From Hofstenia miamia (Eukaryota > Xenacoelomorpha > Acoela > Hofsteniidae), in contig CABFPE010000033.1 in NCBI GenBank assembly GCA_900660155.1, positions 1,283,355 through 1,308,183 of the forward strand: DNA of 24,829 nt, in the 5' to 3' direction. Made by a program: the position numbers and the translations under genes. The notes under the pieces are model-generated. The model had not been told where the DNA came from. It worked only from the letters and a program-made list of their open reading frames with translations, and ran no database searches. Below are positions 20,538 to 24,829 of the stretch, piece after piece (the stretch's first letter is position 1; every line of letters starts with the position of its first letter).

Positions 20538-21545
20538 AAAAAATACAAGGCAATATGATTTAATATTTAGCAGAGCGAATTTGCAATTTCGAAATCAAAA
20601 CGGTTTAGAAATTCCATTAAAATATCACGTGGAAATATACAAGGTTAACTTTCAAAAATACAGTCACCCACTGGTGGAGCGCTTTAAAATAAAGATGGGG
20701 GACGTAAATTTCCAGATTTTTTTTGTCAGAAAGCTGTTAGAATTTTTTAACATAAAAATTCTTTCTTTGTTAATTTTGGGTTGATGTGACGTAATTGCTG
20801 AGTCTATATTTCTGTTCACAACTGATACAAAAGTAAACATTCTATTAGTAGAGATGTAAAAATATGCAATGATAATATTATGGTAGCCTTAAATCTCATT
20901 ATTGATATGGTGTTTATGCTCGCAATAAATAATTGCAATAATGGGCATAATGGTAAAATAGGGGAAGATATGGTAAAGTAACAAAAAACCTATATCAGAA
21001 TTCAAATTGTTAAAGAGCATAAGCGAAAAGTTTTAGTTTCTACATGGATTTCCACAAAATTTTTCAATATAACTAGGATAGTACTCCACCGTGACTTTGG
21101 AGTCCACTGAAGGTCGACTTGAGCCTGTAACTAGTGGCTTTTATGCCGCTTGGAGAATTCCAAGAAAGGTTGGAAATTTAATTGGCCAAAATTAAGCAAA
21201 AATGTCTCTTTTTTTCTGGTAGGAAGAGAGTATTTTATTTGGTTTGGTAGAAAATTTTAAAAAAAATGCAATTGAATAATAATTACATTTATCTCTCAGC
21301 AATCTCTCATTAAATTTGCTATAAAGTGAGGTTTTCTGTTTTTTCCAAGATAACCAAAATTGTAGAAGAAAATTTTGAAAAAATGGATAACCATGTGATG
21401 TAAACCACAAAAGAATATTGTAAAGACAGTTTTCATCAATGTATATAGATGCTTGATGACTAAAGCCTTATTAGCAGTGCGGTTTAGCTGACTCTGACCA
21501 TCACTAGCAAAAAGAAATATATTATTACTAATAAAATTTTTATTA
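20538..21545. other. AT-rich sequence, nothing recognised
   Basis: The open frame 20581-20784 has no recognised domain. No transposon end or RNA motif seen. Confidence 0.4.
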
Positions 21546-22017
21546 CAGGGTGTCCATTAAATATTTGCCAAAATAAAAGGCTGATAAATCGTATCTACAT
21601 TATTCAATGGATGTAATTACGCTATGGTCTTGTCGCTAATTTGTGGGGATTCGATTTTTTGTTCAAATGCTTCACCTTTCATTTCGATTTTCAAATTAAT
21701 TATTTAAAAATCGTTCAAAATCAGTTTGCATTTAATTTAAAATGGATCTTGAACTTTCCGATAAAATTTTGCTTTTGGAATGTTATATTATTGGTGGAAA
21801 GTCAATCACCACTGCCATACGAGCTTTCTGCACTGAAAGACGGATAAAAAATGACCGCCACAAACCATCTTTTAAATCAGTGGAGTACTTGATCAAAAAA
21901 TTCTACGAAACTGGAAGTTTGCTTAAACAGAAACCACCGGGCCGTTCGTTGAATGATTTTTTTACAGTGTATATTCTTGTGTTTTCCCTCCTACTCTTTG
22001 TTTTTTTAGATCGATGA
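21546..22017 (+). mobile_element. Mariner-like (Tc1/mariner group) element, 3'-truncated
   Basis: TA (21544-21545) is followed by CAGGGTGTCC, the terminus common to a mariner-like group in arthropod genomes. About 190 bp further in, the transposase start ATG lies at 21742, as expected for a 5' untranslated stretch. No inverted copy (GGACACCCTG) occurs downstream in the window, so the 3' end is lost. The end coordinate is only the end of the open frame. Confidence 0.65.
21742..22017 (+). pseudogene. Transposase N-terminal helix-turn-helix fragment (DUF4817-like)
   Basis: Residues 1-70 begin with an acidic/hydrophobic helix (LSDKILLLECYIIGGKS), then a TTAIRAF helix and a second segment VEYLIKKFYETGSLLKQKPP ending in GRS. 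This pattern (ecY...G.s...a.RaFr...; liKkFeetGS) is the N-terminal DNA-binding domain of mariner-like transposases widespread in arthropods. After about residue 70 similarity ends and a Phe/Leu-rich tail (FTVYILVFSLLLFVFLDR) follows to a TGA. The DDE/D catalytic domain is missing. The tail could be intron or unrelated flank. Confidence 0.7.
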
Positions 22018-22580
22018 ATAAGAGTGTTCACAGAATAAAAGAGAAACGTTTCAAAATCTTTTGGAATTGTGCTTTTCAATAATTTTGATCGAGTACTCTT
22101 TTTGAGTGATCTTCTCAATTGCTACTGTAATGATTACTCTGTTTATTGTTTTGCCTTTAGAAAGTTGATATATTCAGGGAGACATCTAGCGAAAAAATTA
22201 TGAATTTTGACGAGATATATATATATATATATATATATATTGGCATATTTTAAGAGATATTCTTACATGCAAAGTAGTTTATAAATTCATTATTCTGAAG
22301 ATTTTCACTACAACAATGGAAAAAGCATTGTCAGGGAAATTAAATAGTATACAATTTTTGACATGCTACCCAAAACAGAAAGGTTGATATTAACGAAATT
22401 CAACTATTCAATTTAAGGTTTACTATTTTATATATCTAATTTTATGTCATTTTTATAATTAAATTTCAACATAGCAAACGTAACCAGCATACTATGAATG
22501 TTTGGTAAAAATGAATAAAACTGAATTATTTTTCCCTACCCCTATTCAACCATTACTAAGATTGGTTATCACACATATCT
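22018..22580. other. AT-rich sequence with a (TA)n tract
   Basis: Nothing recognised except the microsatellite at 22215-22241. Confidence 0.4.
22215..22241. repeat. (TA)n microsatellite, about 13 units
   Basis: Uninterrupted alternating A/T. Confidence 0.97.
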
Positions 22581-22655
22581 GCTCGGTGGTTCAGTAGGTG
22601 AGGATAATTTAGAACACAGACTGTTGTCCTGGTAACTGATCCTAATCTCAATAGG
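22581..22655 (+). repeat. tRNA-derived SINE-like head
   Basis: GCTCGGTGGTTCAGTAGGTGAG (from 22581) has the D-arm/A-box form (TGGTTCAGTAGG fits TRGYNNARNNGG). AACACAGACTGTTGTCCTGG resembles an anticodon-arm region, and GATCCTAATCTC (22639-22650) sits where the B box belongs but is degraded. The spacing suits a tRNA. No closed acceptor stem was found, so this is more likely a SINE head or pseudo-tRNA than a working tRNA. Confidence 0.45.
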
Positions 22656-22856
22656 AAAAATTTCCATTTTTTGTGGTAGGATGATCTTTAAAAAATTCTT
22701 ACTTTCTTATTTCTTAGTTATTCCAATCAAAAACTTAGGCCACCTAATTCTTGCAGGCTTGAATCATGCCCAACTCAACTTTTAAGAAAATGTGCTCACT
22801 GAGGTTGAAAATTCTAGATTGAATTTTTCAAGAATAGATAATACTGATGTACAATT

Positions 22857-23943
22857 TCAAAACGTTGATTAAGAAATTGTATAATATTCACTACAACTGT
22901 TGTGCAATAGTTTAATTTTTTCAATTTCAGCCCCTTTTTTCCAATAGCTCAGTCGAGGCCCAGCCCACCGCGGCTCCGACTTCAACTCCTGTTAGCAGAA
23001 GAGAGAACAGGACTGAGGATCATTCCGTATTAAGAATGTGCTGCCACAAAATACTTTTTGTTACATTTTGTAGCTTGTCATAATTTGAATTTAATACATT
23101 ATTTCTCTATTGGTTTTTAGCATTGCTATGTAATTCACCATATTTCACTGCAGGTAAAAAATACAGAAACCGTGTCCAAATTATTTTCACATTTTGCAAA
23201 ATATAATTTAATAGAAAATTTCATTCAAAATTGCTATATTTCTCATTGCTAGTTTCGCTTTTGGCAATAATTGGAATGAAAATAATAGATAAGAAATAAT
23301 AGCATAAAACCAAGCATAACACATAAAAACTTTTTTAAAAGAAAAAACATCGTTGTGAGATAACAAACAAAATTACGAGTGCTTCATACTTCTGTTAGCA
23401 CTAAGAAAAATCTAAGTTAAATGTTGCCAGAAATCGTAATCACTAAAAACAAATTTGGTTCTGCATAGATACCTTATGTATAAGCTGTGATCATTGTTTT
23501 ATATGTATCTCTAGGTTTGACATCACAATATGAGGTGTGTGACAGAAAGATAGCAATGGTGCGAATTAGGGTTAATGTATATTTTGGTCATCAAACTGTG
23601 CTGTACACATGCAATAGCCAATACTGTATTAATTTACAAGGCAGGATAATATTGATTTTCGAATTGGGACTTTATTATGTTTCACCAAGATTTTCATCTC
23701 TTAATGCTTGTGAGAACGTTCTTAGTGAACCTAAATAATTGCAAATTATTGGTAATTTTTCTTCTTCTAAAGTATTCAATAATTGCAATATAAATTAATT
23801 ATTGCTTACGCCTGCAGATAGATTTGAAGCAATTCTTAATATATATGTACTATGTTATCATATCAGCATACATTTCATGCATCTGTGCTCTGTTGAGGGG
23901 GAGGACGTTCCTCCAGTTCCCCCCCCCTCTGGGTGCGCCTCTG
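22857..23943. mobile_element. Second, diverged copy of the hAT-type element of 13089-14993
   Basis: Collinear blocks match the first copy in the same orientation: CATTTCAAAACGTT-like (22857 vs about 13770), TTTCATTCAAAATKGCTATA (23219 vs 13867), CTGTTAGCACTAA (23392 vs 14159), TTTGGTTCTGC...ATAGATACCTTA (23454 vs 14222), TAGGTTTGAYATSACAA (23513 vs 14276), AAAGTATTCAATA (23769 vs 14539), and the end GCTCTGTTGAGGGGG...GGGTGYGCCTCTG (23886 vs 14938). The right terminus CCTCTG ends at 23943. The left terminus was not found; the copy may be truncated at about 22857. An extra block at about 22940-23215 and missing pieces show further indels. Confidence 0.78.
22935..23000. repeat. GC-rich block within hAT copy 2
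   Basis: GGCCCAGCCCACCGCGGCTCC and flanks are absent from the corresponding place in copy 1. In reverse it begins CAGGAGTTGAAGTCGGAGCC, a form seen at hAT MITE ends. A nested insertion is possible, but no second terminus was identified. Confidence 0.35.
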
Positions 23944-23951
23944 ACTACATG

Positions 23952-24829
23952 AGGCATAGACTGTGCATTCACTTTGGAAGAAGGTCAATAAAAGAGTTAT
24001 AACTAGTTTCATAGAGCTATTACCTTAAACCTGAAGGCATATTACTAGTAAGTATTTTATGATTTTAAATTGCGTTTTTTCAGAATTTGGCCAAACTTCT
24101 GAACAGTCTGTACTTGTGTCTGTTGAAATAATTCTTATAATAGAACATTTATTTGTCTGAAGCTATTAGTAACTTAATTTATAAGGCCTCAACCATTGGA
24201 TGAAATATGAAAAGCTGCAAATTTCAGTCATTGCTATTCTTACAGATTATAGATGTATCATGCACAACTTCTTTTAGTTTAGATTATTATATTCTCTATG
24301 AATATATATTTGAATTCAGTACAATAATTGAAATGTTAAAGATGATTCGGCTTCAAATGCATTGGCGAATTTTGAACTTAGCTTTATAATAACTACATAT
24401 GGAGAAATTGAGAACATCATTTTTGTAAATGTTGTATCCATCTAACGGATAAATTTGAAAATTTATATTGCCAGCAAAATTAAAATTTACAATTTATGCT
24501 AACAGAAAATGCTTTGTAGGAATTAATTATTCTCTTATCGACTGCCAGCAAAGCTGTTACCATATTAAGCGCGCGGCAAAATGAATCAATAACAACCTAT
24601 AAAAGCTTTTATGAGTATTTTCTAAACAGTGGATATAGTTATTTTGACATCTACGTCTAAACAAACAAAACCGTTAATCCTATTTAAAGTATTGCAACTA
24701 CTAGATGAACTTGTCGAATGCATATAGAACAATTTTGTATACTGTAAACTATCTTGCTTTATTTGAGTTTGCATGAAAATTACATTAAGAATGAAGGCAA
24801 TTCATAAAAATTAATAGTTTGCATAGCGG
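23952..24829. other. AT-rich sequence to window end, nothing recognised
   Basis: Short open frames only (for example 24207-24389) without motifs. Confidence 0.4.

Overview
The window looks like a piece of an invertebrate nuclear genome. It is strongly AT-rich, has (TA)n and (GT)n microsatellites and a 473-N scaffold gap, and has no operons, ribosome binding sites or dense coding. It is a graveyard of eukaryotic transposable elements. The mobile elements recognised are Ty3/gypsy, a jockey/CR1-type LINE, a Penelope-like GIY-YIG remnant, several hAT elements, a Tc1-like terminus and a mariner-like element. The mariner-like element has a CAGGGTGTCC end and an N-terminal helix-turn-helix of a type I associate with arthropods. 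I favour an arthropod, but other invertebrates remain possible. No intact host gene, rRNA or functional tRNA was found.

Layout. 1-3151 (+): an unrecognised large coding region, running in from upstream, open for about 1,050 codons apart from one TGA (325) and one frame change (about 1170-1290). Its C-terminal half has weak motifs of a DEDD 3'-5' exonuclease. It is C-rich and G-poor on the coding strand, and may derive from a virus or a large mobile element. 4020-6206 (-): a decayed Ty3/gypsy element with gag, zinc knuckle, aspartic protease and reverse transcriptase; the 3' half of pol is missing. 6350-8760: AT-rich, nothing recognised. 8790-8951: foldback/MITE-like palindromes. 9124-9180: a Tc1-like terminus. 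10031-10300: a 270-bp hAT-type MITE with an 8-bp target duplication, set in a 12-bp tandem repeat. 11759-12172 (+): the frameshifted C-terminus of a hAT transposase.

12480-15140 is a nest: a Penelope-like C-terminal fragment (+), flanked by 52-bp inverted repeats, is split by a 1.9-kb hAT-type element (13089-14993) with the 8-bp duplication ATTACGTG. Directly after it come an exact-looking 132-bp tandem duplication and a foldback element built from GTTTAGAAGACGT motifs (to 15778). 16717-17036 holds paired palindromic repeats. 17247-17360 is a GC-rich repeat. 17900-19385 (-) is a 5'-truncated LINE pseudogene. 21546-22017 is a truncated mariner-like element. 22581-22655 is a tRNA-like (SINE-type) sequence. 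22857-23943 is a second, diverged copy of the 1.9-kb hAT-type element.

Nothing points to a working multi-gene system. The informative parts are the unidentified 3.15-kb coding region and the layered insertion history at 12.5-15.8 kb.
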